Assembly: GCA_013178415.1 (NCBI GenBank) | Contig: JABLXA010000014.1 | Location: 16,156-80,155, forward strand | Direction: 5' to 3' | DNA length: 64,000 nt | Source: Bacillota bacterium | GTDB lineage: Bacteria > Bacillota > SHA-98 > Ch115 | Part shown: piece by piece, positions 16,656 through 24,937 of the stretch | Position numbering within the stretch: position 1 is the stretch's first letter | How the letters are laid out: each line of letters starts with the position of its first letter | Position numbers and translations under genes: made by a program | Notes under the pieces: generated by a model | The model's database searches: none | Told to the model about the DNA's origin: nothing | The model's input: the letters and a program-made list of their open reading frames with translations, nothing else

Positions 16656-17117
16656 ATGCCTTCATTTACCTTTACCAATGATGCAGCCAACACAGGCAAC
16701 CAGGTGCTTACTGCTACCGTAAGTGTAGCCATATCACCAGAAAGTGCGGTACTGGCTTCACCTGCGCTGCTTCCGGGCGCTTCAGTGGTAGGCACTGTCG
16801 CAGTATCAAATGCCGGCGATGTGAATTGCCTGTATTTCATATCAGCAAACTGGGCGGCAGCTGGAACGACCACGGCGAGCATGGCCCAGATCCTGGCGGG
16901 TTCATTGAATGTAAGCGTTGTAGCGAGCCCGCCGACCACGACAATATATACAGGAGCCTTGACCGGCCTCGTTGACCAGCCGTCGGGCGGGCAATCGTTG
17001 CCGCTCGGCTCGGTGCAGGAGGCAACCTTTACTTTGGCCCTATCACCTGATGCAGGAAACCTTGTTCAGAACCAGGATCTCTCGATAGACTTCATCTTCG
17101 TTGCGACCCAGGCATAA
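16656..17117 (+). CDS. TasA/camelysin-like protein without a signal peptide
   Basis: 153 residues, Ala/Ser/Thr/Val-rich and beta-strand-like. The opening SFTFTNDAANTGNQVLTATV, the phrase LLPGASVVGTVAVSNAGDV and the closing LSIDFIFVATQA resemble the TasA/CalY group of fibre- and spore-coat-associated proteins. There are no cysteines, and the usual N-terminal signal helix is absent: the protein starts directly at the conserved strand. AGGGGGG lies five bases before ATG. It sits before a glycosyltransferase cluster, which fits a surface or spore-coat role. The family call rests on pattern memory. Confidence 0.6.
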   Translation: MPSFTFTNDAANTGNQVLTATVSVAISPESAVLASPALLPGASVVGTVAVSNAGDVNCLYFISANWAAAGTTTASMAQILAGSLNVSVVASPPTTTIYTGALTGLVDQPSGGQSLPLGSVQEATFTLALSPDAGNLVQNQDLSIDFIFVATQA

Positions 17118-17254
17118 TCTGGCACTACTTCCCGTAAAGCGAATGTCGCCCTCCGAGAATATTCCGAGAATATCATATAGTTGCCGCAAGAAATCATGGG
17201 GGCGGGGCAGATCTTTGGATCCCTCGCCCCTTGTTTCGGAAAGGGGAAATCGTC

Positions 17255-19219
17255 GTGAAAGAAAGGGTTACGGCCATGATGGTGGTGAGGAATGAAGCCA
17301 GTAGATACCTGCGCCAGGTGCTTGACGATTTAACTGCATGGGTTGATGACATCGTCATCCTGGATGACGCATCAGATGATTCTACCGCCGATCTATGCAG
17401 GAGCTATGATAAAATCATAAAATATGAGCGAAATCCTTCGCCTCTTTTCATAGAGCATGAGGGGAGATTGAGGGCCAAATTGTGGAGTATGGTGGAAAGC
17501 GTCAGCCCTCAGTGGATCCTGGCAATAGATGCGGACGAGATCTTCGAGAACCGAATCAGAAACGAAATTCGCCCTCTTATTGATCAATCATCATATGATG
17601 CCGTTGAATTCAGACTTTTCGATTTCTGGGGCTCATTTGAATATTACCGTATAGATGGTGAATGGAATCCGTGGTCGCGTTTCGTGCGACTCCTGGTAAG
17701 ATATATGCCGGGCAAGCCATGCACATGGCCTGATCTTCCGATTCATTGTGGGCGATGGCCCCTTGAGTATAGAGGACCTCTCTTGACGTTCCATTCTGAT
17801 ATCAGGGTCAAGCATCTGGGATGGGTGAGGGCCGAGGATCACCGGGCCAAGTATGAACTCTACCGTGCCAAAGAGATCGCGCTACGTGGGTCGCCTTCAA
17901 AACATACTGAAAGCATATTGGCGCCGCCTGAGGAAATAAAGCTGGAGAAATGGGTTGATTCAAAGCCCTTGACTTATTCGTTATCATGGCATCCGGACAC
18001 TTCAGGATGTCCAGCAGTCGAAAAAGGCGAAAATGGGGTATTGCATGAAGTCTTGGGCACGTCCGGAGATAGCGTCCTTACCACCCACGCAACGAAATCC
18101 CGCCTCAGAAGACGGGTAGGCATTCTGACGACAAATCACTTCAGCCCGGATGGCAGTCGTGTTGTGTATGGTGGGGCGGAACGTTATGGTATTGAGCTCA
18201 CTAGGCTTCTACTCGATATGGGTTTCAGTGTTGAATGGTGGCAGGCTGGGTCGGGATGGCAACGCGAACTCCTGCCGGGGGTGTTTGTTCATTCCATCTC
18301 CGAAGGGGACGTCCAGTTTCAAACAGCGCCTCGTCTAAATCATACATTCCATGAACGGGCTACAGGAATTGACTACGCTATATACTTCGTAACTTTCCTC
18401 GCCTATCCATACGCGCTGGAGAAGAGCATAAGCATATCTCATGGCATCTACTGGGATTATCCCACCTTTGAATCCCTTCTGGGGTCGCGGGAAGGGCGTC
18501 ATGAATGGAAGAGGCGGCTATTTCTGGCGTTATCAGCTGTCAGGAAGGTGGTCTCTGTGGACACAGCCACCATCCACTGGATAAATGCCACATGGCCAGG
18601 TTTATATGAGAAGCTAACTTACATCCCAAACTTCGTAGACCTGCCAGCCTATGACATGCTCCCTGACCCGGAGCCCCGGGACCAGGTCCGCGTGATCTTT
18701 CCGCGCCGGCTTACCTCGGTGCGTGGCGTGAATGAAGCAGCTAAGGCAGCCGAGATCCTCAGCGCTGAATATGATAATGTGGAGTTTCATTTCGTCGGCC
18801 GGGCGCATGATGATATATTAGAGAACCACATGATCAGGTGGGCAAGCAATAATCCAAAGATATATTACTATTGGCGACCGCCTCATCTCATGCCCTGGAC
18901 TTACAAAAACATGGATATCGCCTTGATTCCGTCCAAATCTACAGAGGGGACGTCTCTATCCTGTCTTGAGGCCATGGGGGCCGGGTGTGCCATCATCGCC
19001 GGCTATACAGGGGGCCTATCCGACCTCATCATAGATGGATATAATGGGCGGCTTATAAAGCCGACCTTTTCTAAACTTGTAGAAACACTTGCCGAATTGA
19101 TCGAAAACCGGGAAGAACGTATCAGTCTTGGGAAGGCGGCGCATGATGTAGCCTTTGCCTTTACCCTTGATATCTGGCGAAGGCGGTGGATAAGGGAGAT
19201 AAGAGAGGTATTCAATTGA
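17255..19219 (+). CDS. Two-domain glycosyltransferase (GT2 plus GT4)
   Basis: About 654 residues from GTG 17255 (AAAGGGGA upstream; TTG 17231 is the alternative). Residues 1-250 are a GT-A family 2 domain: AMMVVRNEASRYLRQVL, DDIVILDDASDDST and the metal-binding LAIDADEIFE. From residue 280 there is a GT-B family 4 domain: VVYGGAERYGIELTRLLLD near the start, and the donor-site region STEGTSLSCLEAMGAGCAI with TGGLSDLIIDGYNGRLI at the end. One chain could add two successive sugars to a surface glycan. It is the first gene of the cluster with 19229, 19761 and 20915. Confidence 0.88.
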   Translation: MKERVTAMMVVRNEASRYLRQVLDDLTAWVDDIVILDDASDDSTADLCRSYDKIIKYERNPSPLFIEHEGRLRAKLWSMVESVSPQWILAIDADEIFENRIRNEIRPLIDQSSYDAVEFRLFDFWGSFEYYRIDGEWNPWSRFVRLLVRYMPGKPCTWPDLPIHCGRWPLEYRGPLLTFHSDIRVKHLGWVRAEDHRAKYELYRAKEIALRGSPSKHTESILAPPEEIKLEKWVDSKPLTYSLSWHPDTSGCPAVEKGENGVLHEVLGTSGDSVLTTHATKSRLRRRVGILTTNHFSPDGSRVVYGGAERYGIELTRLLLDMGFSVEWWQAGSGWQRELLPGVFVHSISEGDVQFQTAPRLNHTFHERATGIDYAIYFVTFLAYPYALEKSISISHGIYWDYPTFESLLGSREGRHEWKRRLFLALSAVRKVVSVDTATIHWINATWPGLYEKLTYIPNFVDLPAYDMLPDPEPRDQVRVIFPRRLTSVRGVNEAAKAAEILSAEYDNVEFHFVGRAHDDILENHMIRWASNNPKIYYYWRPPHLMPWTYKNMDIALIPSKSTEGTSLSCLEAMGAGCAIIAGYTGGLSDLIIDGYNGRLIKPTFSKLVETLAELIENREERISLGKAAHDVAFAFTLDIWRRRWIREIREVFN

Positions 19220-19228
19220 TTTGGGAAG

Positions 19229-19747
19229 ATGTTCACATACATTGCCAGGAATGTGGGAAATCTCATAAGGCCCAGGATCAAACCCCCGGAAATGATGAAA
19301 GTCCTGGTGGAGACAGATGTGATAATCGGGCGGGGAAAGGGCACAACATGGTTCTCATCTTTACTGGATGCCATTCCTTATAGATCGCCCGTCAAGGAGA
19401 TAGGGGCTTCATTTGCGGTTTGTTCCCGCAGTTTGGTGCCTCTGAAAACTTCCGGAGGCACCGGGATCGTAATCTCCGGGGAATTGGCCATTGAGATCTT
19501 CTGGGTACGCCCTGATGGAATCCTGGCCTTCACCCGTTCATTGATACCCCTTTCCTTTATGATGGAATTACCAGATGTGGTTTTTCATAGGCGTGCCGAC
19601 GCCTCGGTGGATGCCTTCGTTGTGCCGGTATGGTGGTATAGTGATCGAGGCTTTGTTTTTGGAGTTCAGATTGATCTGGATGCCATTGTGACAATACATA
19701 AGGAGATAGTGGTTTTGGTGCCATATGGGGCGTGCGCCCCATTATGA
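19229..19747 (+). CDS. Possible SPOCS (DUF3794)-like protein
   Basis: 172 residues, starting 10 bp after the GT2-GT4 gene. From residue 25 the pattern VLVETDVIIGRGKG, ISGELAIEIFWVRPDGILAF, TRSLIPLSFMMELPD and AFVVPVWWYSDRGFVFGVQI resembles one DUF3794/SPOCS repeat, a domain found in spore morphogenetic and coat proteins such as SipL. It has no signal peptide and no cell-wall-binding LysM domain. The glycosyltransferase gene at 19761 overlaps its frame upstream of that gene's real start. The domain call is tentative. Confidence 0.5.
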   Translation: MFTYIARNVGNLIRPRIKPPEMMKVLVETDVIIGRGKGTTWFSSLLDAIPYRSPVKEIGASFAVCSRSLVPLKTSGGTGIVISGELAIEIFWVRPDGILAFTRSLIPLSFMMELPDVVFHRRADASVDAFVVPVWWYSDRGFVFGVQIDLDAIVTIHKEIVVLVPYGACAPL

Positions 19748-19760
19748 GGAGGTATTGCTG

Positions 19761-20885
19761 GTGCCCGCCATTCTATATTTGCCATGTTTTGACTATTTCC
19801 ATCACAGGCAAAGGCCACAATCCCTGCTCTGGGAGCTTTCAAAACAGGGATTTCAGGTAATCTATTGCCAGCCTACTTCATATGCGACTCGTGCTGCTGA
19901 ATGGGCCGGCAGGCATATATGGCCTGCGGGCGAGAAGTATCAACCTCCCGGGCCTCTGATTCCCCTAACAGACAATTTCATTATTTGTACCGATGTCGCG
20001 GCAGTCAAGGACCTCAGGCCTGACGTAATGTGGCTTACGCATGGGCCATATGCTGAATCTGTGGTCGACTTCAATCCAAAGGTGGTAGTGAGCGACTTTG
20101 CTGACGTATGTAAAGAAGAATTTGAAGAATTCGCGCCCTTTGAGACTGCTAAACTCTCATGCGCAGATGTGGCCATAGCTGCTTCAAAGGCCATCTATGA
20201 TGATATAAGCCAGAGGCATCCAAATGCTCACTTGGTTCCTAATGCGGCGGACTACAGGCTCTTTCGCATGGCATGGGATCCATCGTATAACCTCCCGGTT
20301 CCTTTTGAGATCTCAACAATCCTCGGCATTCAGAATCCTGTTCCCGGCAGCGCCAGGGTTACCTCGAAGAAGCTCATCGCCTTCTGGGGGGCCATCACAA
20401 CCTGGGTTGACCTGGACCTGGTGATCAGGATAGCCGCAAGGAAACCTGCATGGCACTTCGTGTTTATAGGCTCTATAGGTCTCCCGATGAGCATTCTTCC
20501 CCGCCTATCTAATATTACATTCCTGGGGGATCGCGATCACTTGAGCCTGCCTTTCTACGCCAGATGGTTTGATGCCGCCATTATTCCTTTTGAGGTCCGT
20601 GAAGTTACCCGCAGTGCCTGTCCGATAAAGGCGTATGAATACCTTGCCTGCGGCCTGCCGGTTGTATCAACTGACTTGCCTGAAATTCGCGGTTTGGGCG
20701 ATATAAAGATCATAGATTCTAGCAGTGGTCAGGTTGAAGGATTTATTGATGCATTGGAATGGGCCCTCTCTCAAAGCCGGGACCCTGACGCGAAACGGCT
20801 GAGGGCAGAGGCGGTAAAAGATGAGACGTGGGAAAACCGAGCGAAGATGGTAAAGGACCTGATCAGTGAATATATCGAAATGTAG
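19761..20885 (+). CDS. Glycosyltransferase, GT-B fold
   Basis: 374 residues from GTG 19761, chosen for the GAGGAGGT at 19745-19752. The N-terminal Rossmann half contains DYFHHRQRPQSLLWELSKQG, typical of GT1/GT4 enzymes that open with an R-P-Q motif. The C-terminal half has AFWGAITTWVDLDLVIRIA, IIPFEVREVTRSACPIKAYE and YLACGLPVVSTDLPEIRGLG, the nucleotide-sugar site. The likely role is transfer of a sugar to a surface polymer or protein at the cytoplasmic membrane face. Gene order ties it to the GT2-GT4 fusion and the methyltransferase. Confidence 0.85.
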   Translation: MPAILYLPCFDYFHHRQRPQSLLWELSKQGFQVIYCQPTSYATRAAEWAGRHIWPAGEKYQPPGPLIPLTDNFIICTDVAAVKDLRPDVMWLTHGPYAESVVDFNPKVVVSDFADVCKEEFEEFAPFETAKLSCADVAIAASKAIYDDISQRHPNAHLVPNAADYRLFRMAWDPSYNLPVPFEISTILGIQNPVPGSARVTSKKLIAFWGAITTWVDLDLVIRIAARKPAWHFVFIGSIGLPMSILPRLSNITFLGDRDHLSLPFYARWFDAAIIPFEVREVTRSACPIKAYEYLACGLPVVSTDLPEIRGLGDIKIIDSSSGQVEGFIDALEWALSQSRDPDAKRLRAEAVKDETWENRAKMVKDLISEYIEM

Positions 20886-20914
20886 ATCTCTCATGAGCAA
20901 AAGGGGGGTATCTT

Positions 20915-21481
20915 ATGCCTTTACTTCAACAAGATTCCATGTGTATCGGCAAGGTGAGGGGAGACCTCCCGCAAGAAGGCATGACCAGGATCATCATCGG
21001 GAGGCTTCTGTGCATCCCGGGTATTGAGAGGATACTGGATGTTGGCTGTGGGGATGGCTATGCGCTTGAACTATTTCGATCTGCAGGCAAGGATGCCATG
21101 GGTATCACATTGAATCAAGCCGGGGTGGATGCCTGCGTAGAGCGTGGCCTGCTCGCCATAAGGGGCGATGCCCACGATCTTGATTCAATATTCTGCCGCG
21201 AATTTGATCTCATCTATTGCCGGCAATCGCTAGAACACTTTTACAGCCCTTTCATCGCGCTTATCTCTATGAATCGGGCCATCAGGTTTGACAAGTTCCT
21301 TTTTGTAAGCCTGCCAGATGAATCATGGATCGAAGCCGATGATCACCTATATGTACTGAACTTCAGACAAATGACGAGTCTTCTTCACAAGAGCGGGTTT
21401 AAACCTGTACTGCTATGGGAAGAGAGATTTGGGGGCCTCGTGGACAGGTGTTTCCTGGCACGGAAAATCAATGAATTGTAA
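20915..21481 (+). CDS. Class I SAM-dependent methyltransferase
   Basis: 188 residues with AAAAGGGGGGT before ATG 20915. Motif I is ILDVGCGDGYALELF, the acidic post-I region is GITLNQAGVDACVERG, motif II is REFDLIYCRQSLEHFYSP, and LFVSLPDESW follows. This is the UbiE/Methyltransf_11-like fold. It is the last gene of the glycosyltransferase cluster, so O-methylation of a glycan is a reasonable guess. It converges with corA. Confidence 0.82.
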   Translation: MPLLQQDSMCIGKVRGDLPQEGMTRIIIGRLLCIPGIERILDVGCGDGYALELFRSAGKDAMGITLNQAGVDACVERGLLAIRGDAHDLDSIFCREFDLIYCRQSLEHFYSPFIALISMNRAIRFDKFLFVSLPDESWIEADDHLYVLNFRQMTSLLHKSGFKPVLLWEERFGGLVDRCFLARKINEL

Positions 21482-21530
21482 AGTGATTGGGGGCCCCCTT
21501 TCATCGATAGCGCTGATCGAATTGGCATGA

Positions 21531-22517
21531 TTAGAAGAACATCCTCCTCTTGGCGAGGAACGCCACCGCCGCCCCTGATATTCCCAGGGAAATCCCTAGG
21601 ATCATCAGGAACGCAAAGGGATAATTTGCTAGCGGGAGCTTCACATTCATGCCGTAAAAGCTCGCCACCATCGTTGGTAACGAAAGGACTATGGTAACCG
21701 AAGTCAGGAACTTCATCACGATATTGAGATTATTGGAAATCACAGACGCAAAGGCATCCATCGTGTTGCTGAGGATGCTGGTATATATATCAGCCATCTC
21801 TATAGCCTGCTTATTCTCGGTTATAACATCCTCAAGCAGATCCTCATCCTCAGCGTACATCTTCAGCACTCTTGGAGCTATTTCGGTGTCAGGCGGCACC
21901 TTGGCGAGCTGGGACCGGAGTAATTTCTCCATGACGATTTCATTGGCCCTCAAAGATGTGCTGAAGTACACAAGGCTCTTTTCCAGGTTCAGGAGTTGCA
22001 CAAGTTCCTCGTTTCGCATAGACCTATGGAGGCGCTGTTCAAGACGATTGCTCTGACGGTCAATCTGCCTCAAATACTTGAGATAAAGGGTGGCGGTAGC
22101 AAACAGGATCTGCAGGAGAAATCTCGTCCTTTTGAAGGTAAAGAATGTCCTGGGTCCGCCCTTTATGAATTCATTGATCACCTCGTTTTCACGGAGGCAC
22201 ACGGTCGCGATAATATTCTCAGTTATGATGATCCCAAGCGGGACGGTATCGCAAAGGGAGCCAACGCCATTTTCGTTTTCAGTAATCACAGGGACATTTA
22301 TTATTACCAGGATCTGTCCTTCCTCAACCTCAATTCTGGACCTTTCCTCTTCATCAAGGGGTGCTCGTAAGAAGTCCATATGCAGGTTGGCCTCCCGGTT
22401 CACCCGCAGGATCTCTTCTTCATTGGGGTGGACCATGTTGATCCAGATCCCTTTGTCAACTAGCGAAGCAGTCTCTTCCAGCTTACCTTCAATTGTCGTC
22501 TTATAGACCTTTATCAT
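21531..22517 (-). CDS. corA: CorA-family divalent metal ion transporter
   Basis: 328 residues with AAAGGGGG upstream of ATG 22517. The large N-terminal cytoplasmic funnel contains IDRQSNRLEQRLHRSMRNEE and LLEDVITENKQAIEMADIY. Two C-terminal helices carry the diagnostic YGMN motif (SFYGMNVKLPLANYPFAFLM), followed by a basic tail (AKRRMFF). It is a pentameric Mg2+ (or Co2+/Ni2+) channel in the membrane. It is monocistronic, with a promoter at 22563-22592. Confidence 0.9.
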   Translation of the reverse strand: MIKVYKTTIEGKLEETASLVDKGIWINMVHPNEEEILRVNREANLHMDFLRAPLDEEERSRIEVEEGQILVIINVPVITENENGVGSLCDTVPLGIIITENIIATVCLRENEVINEFIKGGPRTFFTFKRTRFLLQILFATATLYLKYLRQIDRQSNRLEQRLHRSMRNEELVQLLNLEKSLVYFSTSLRANEIVMEKLLRSQLAKVPPDTEIAPRVLKMYAEDEDLLEDVITENKQAIEMADIYTSILSNTMDAFASVISNNLNIVMKFLTSVTIVLSLPTMVASFYGMNVKLPLANYPFAFLMILGISLGISGAAVAFLAKRRMFF

Positions 22518-22562
22518 GGGAGACCCCCTTTGTATGGAAGATTGAGTGTAGGAGACGTATCC

Positions 22563-22592
22563 ACTATATCCCTCAGATCAGCTCAAAGTCAA
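22563..22592 (-). promoter_or_regulatory. Promoter of the corA-like gene
   Basis: On the minus strand TTGACT (22587-22592), 18 bp, then TATAGT (22563-22568), 46 bp before the start codon. I saw no Mg2+ riboswitch in the short leader. Confidence 0.5.
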
Positions 22593-22737
22593 TAGTATTC
22601 GCGCCTTGGCATGAGGTAACTGAATATATTTCCGCGCAGGATTTTCTTCATTGGTCCTGAATAATACTTTGAATATAGATCGCCGACATTCTGATGGTTC
22701 AATAGGCAGCCAGGGCGGCATGGAGGAGTGATTCGAG

Positions 22738-23559
22738 ATGAGGGTATACATTTCTGCCGATATCGAAGGAGTATGTGGAGTAGTCCATAATGAACAGACT
22801 GGTGGCACGGGTCAGGCATATGAACGAGCGCGCAAGCTCATGGCCGGTGAGGTCAATGCCGCAATTGAGGGAGCTCTGGAAGCAGGGGCAGACTATATTG
22901 TGGTAAATGATTCCCATTGGCTGATGCGTAACCTGCTGCCCGAAGACTTGCGGACTGAAGCCCTGCTCATCACCGGCTCCCCGAAACCACTCAGCATGCT
23001 TGAAGGGCTGGATTCATCCTTTGACGCCGCTATCTTTACAGGGTATCACGCCGCCGCGGGCGAGGCCGGCGGGATCTTGAACCATACCTATTCTGGCGTG
23101 GTAAGGAAGGTGGTCATTAACGGGATGGTAATGGGTGAGACTGGCATCAATGCCGCGGTATGCGGATATTTTGGAGTTCCTGTGGTGATGGTCAGCGGTG
23201 ACTCCACTGTTGCAGCAGAGGCTTCAAGGATCATTCCCTGGGCGAAGGGTGTTGCCGTAAAGAAAAGCATAGTCAGGACAGCGGCACTTGAGTCCCATCC
23301 TGCCAAAGTCCGGGAGATGATCAAGGCCGGGGCCAGGGAAGGGCTTCTCAAAAGGGCTGAATGCCGACCTCTGATCATACAGCAACCTGTGCGGCTCGAA
23401 ATGGAATTCCAGACCGCCACCATGGCTGATATGGTGGAGCTGGTTCCTTCTGTCCAGAGAACTGGTGCCTTTAGGATCGCCTATGAGGGCAAGGATTTCC
23501 TCGAGATCTTCAAGCTGATGCGGGTTTTCCTCATGGTTGCTGGTACAGTAAGGGAATAG
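22738..23559 (+). CDS. M55 family D-aminopeptidase (DppA-like)
   Basis: 273 residues; GGAGGAGTGA precedes ATG 22738. The zinc-ligand motifs of DppA are present: SADIEGVCGV (Asp and Glu near residues 8 and 10), VVNDSHW (His near 61) and the GYHAAAGEAGGILNHTYSG region (His near 104). Bacillus DppA is a decameric Zn-dependent D-Ala-D-Ala aminopeptidase linked to peptide uptake. Here it is separate from the ABC importer at 2.5-8.5 kb. Confidence 0.92.
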   Translation: MRVYISADIEGVCGVVHNEQTGGTGQAYERARKLMAGEVNAAIEGALEAGADYIVVNDSHWLMRNLLPEDLRTEALLITGSPKPLSMLEGLDSSFDAAIFTGYHAAAGEAGGILNHTYSGVVRKVVINGMVMGETGINAAVCGYFGVPVVMVSGDSTVAAEASRIIPWAKGVAVKKSIVRTAALESHPAKVREMIKAGAREGLLKRAECRPLIIQQPVRLEMEFQTATMADMVELVPSVQRTGAFRIAYEGKDFLEIFKLMRVFLMVAGTVRE

Positions 23560-23799
23560 AAGTCGGGTTCGCGCCCGAGACCATATAACCTGCCGCTGTA
23601 ACAATAGGCATGTTGTGGTAAAATAGCAATGATTCGCCTGCCCGCGTCTCGACCAGATTTCGACGGGTTTCGGGAAGCCAGGATCTTTGTAGATAGAAAC
23701 GGAGGGAGAATGGCCGCCGTTTTTCTTTCTGCATCTGTATTAGAGATTTCGCGCTTTTACTGACTAAAATGCAGAAGGAACTCATGGTGGCAGTTGTTG

Positions 23800-24087
23800 A
23801 TGAATTGGAAATTGGCTGCTATAACATTTGGGCTGTTGTTCCTCGCTGAAATTGGAGATAAGACGCAACTCGCGGTATTTACCATGGTGGCCCAATATAA
23901 ATCCCCGTTTTCGGTATTTGTAGGGGCCTCAGCCGCGCTCATCGTGGTCACGCTAATCGGAGTCATCTTTGGGGAACTAGTTTCCCGGTATGTTCCTGTT
24001 GCATATGTGCAAATAGCCGCCGGGACTTTCTTCCTTGTAATGGGGGTCTTGATCTTGTGGCGGGCGGTACATACCATCATCTCGTGA
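23800..24087 (+). CDS. GDT1/TMEM165 family (UPF0016) membrane protein, single-repeat form
   Basis: 95 residues from ATG 23800 (two TTG codons immediately upstream are in frame). Three helices are visible, with the signature EIGDKTQLAVF in the first. Eukaryotic members have two such repeats, while many bacterial ones have one and are thought to work as dimers in Mn2+/Ca2+ transport. It is 15 bp before coaX and may be cotranscribed. Confidence 0.82.
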   Translation: MNWKLAAITFGLLFLAEIGDKTQLAVFTMVAQYKSPFSVFVGASAALIVVTLIGVIFGELVSRYVPVAYVQIAAGTFFLVMGVLILWRAVHTIIS

Positions 24088-24102
24088 GAGGGAGGGATCG
24101 TC

Positions 24103-24885
24103 TTGCTTCTGGTCATTGATATCGGAAATACCAATATCGTGGTCGGCATTTATGAGAACGATGAATTGCTCAGGGACTGGAGGATCTCCACCGATAGGGA
24201 AAAAACGGCAGATGAATACGGGATGCTGTTTCGGCAGTTGCTAGATACGGGAGGATTTACATTCTCCGATATCAAGGGCGTGGCAATATCCTGTGTGGTG
24301 CCTCCGGTCATTGGCGCATTCGAGAAGATGTGCAAGAGATATTTCGGTGTCGATCCGATGGTAGTGGGACCTGGTACCAAGACCGGCCTCGTGATCAAGT
24401 ATGAAAATCCAAAAGAGGTCGGCGCTGACCGGGTTGTGAACGCTGTAGCGGCATATGAACGCTATGGAGGCCCCTTGATCATAGTGGATTTTGGGACGGC
24501 CATAACATTTTGCGCTATTTCTGACAGAGCTGAGTACCTGGGAGGGGTCATCGCGCCGGGTGCCGGCATTGCCACCGAGGCTCTCTTCCAGCGGGCAGCG
24601 AAGCTACCGCGAGTGGAGCTTGCAAAGCCTGAGACGGTCATCGGACGCAATACCATAACCAGCATGCAGTCAGGGATCGTATACGGTTTCGCCGGGCTGG
24701 TGGATGGCATCATTGGTCGCATAAAGCGGGAGATGGGCGGAAACCCTCTTGTGGTGGCAACTGGCGGTTATGCCGACCTGATAGGTAGCGAATGTAAAGG
24801 GATCGACCGGATCGATCCATATCTTACCCTTGAGGGATTGCGCATGCTATATCATAAAAACAGATCAACGCCCGTTGCTTCATAA
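24103..24885 (+). CDS. coaX: Type III pantothenate kinase
   Basis: 260 residues from TTG 24103, with GAGGGAGGG upstream. Motifs are LVIDIGNTNIVVGIYE (phosphate 1), GADRVVNAVAAYERYGGP with IIVDFGTAITF (phosphate 2), and GGVIAPGAGIATEALFQRAAKLPRVEL. It phosphorylates pantothenate to start coenzyme A synthesis and needs a monovalent cation. The dusB reading frame follows 52 bp downstream, a common clostridial arrangement. Confidence 0.95.
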   Translation: MLLVIDIGNTNIVVGIYENDELLRDWRISTDREKTADEYGMLFRQLLDTGGFTFSDIKGVAISCVVPPVIGAFEKMCKRYFGVDPMVVGPGTKTGLVIKYENPKEVGADRVVNAVAAYERYGGPLIIVDFGTAITFCAISDRAEYLGGVIAPGAGIATEALFQRAAKLPRVELAKPETVIGRNTITSMQSGIVYGFAGLVDGIIGRIKREMGGNPLVVATGGYADLIGSECKGIDRIDPYLTLEGLRMLYHKNRSTPVAS

Positions 24886-24937
24886 TAGAACAGGCCAGGG
24901 GCTTGTCATTGCCCTGTGTTGGGAGAACCATGGATTC

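Noticed and set aside
21490..21501. GGGGGCCCCC palindrome between the methyltransferase and corA genes as a terminator
   Set aside because: A perfect palindrome without a loop and with only TTT after it; too weak to call.
22518..22737. Mg2+-sensing M-box riboswitch in front of corA
   Set aside because: The promoter at 22563-22592 leaves a leader of under 50 nt, too short for an M-box.
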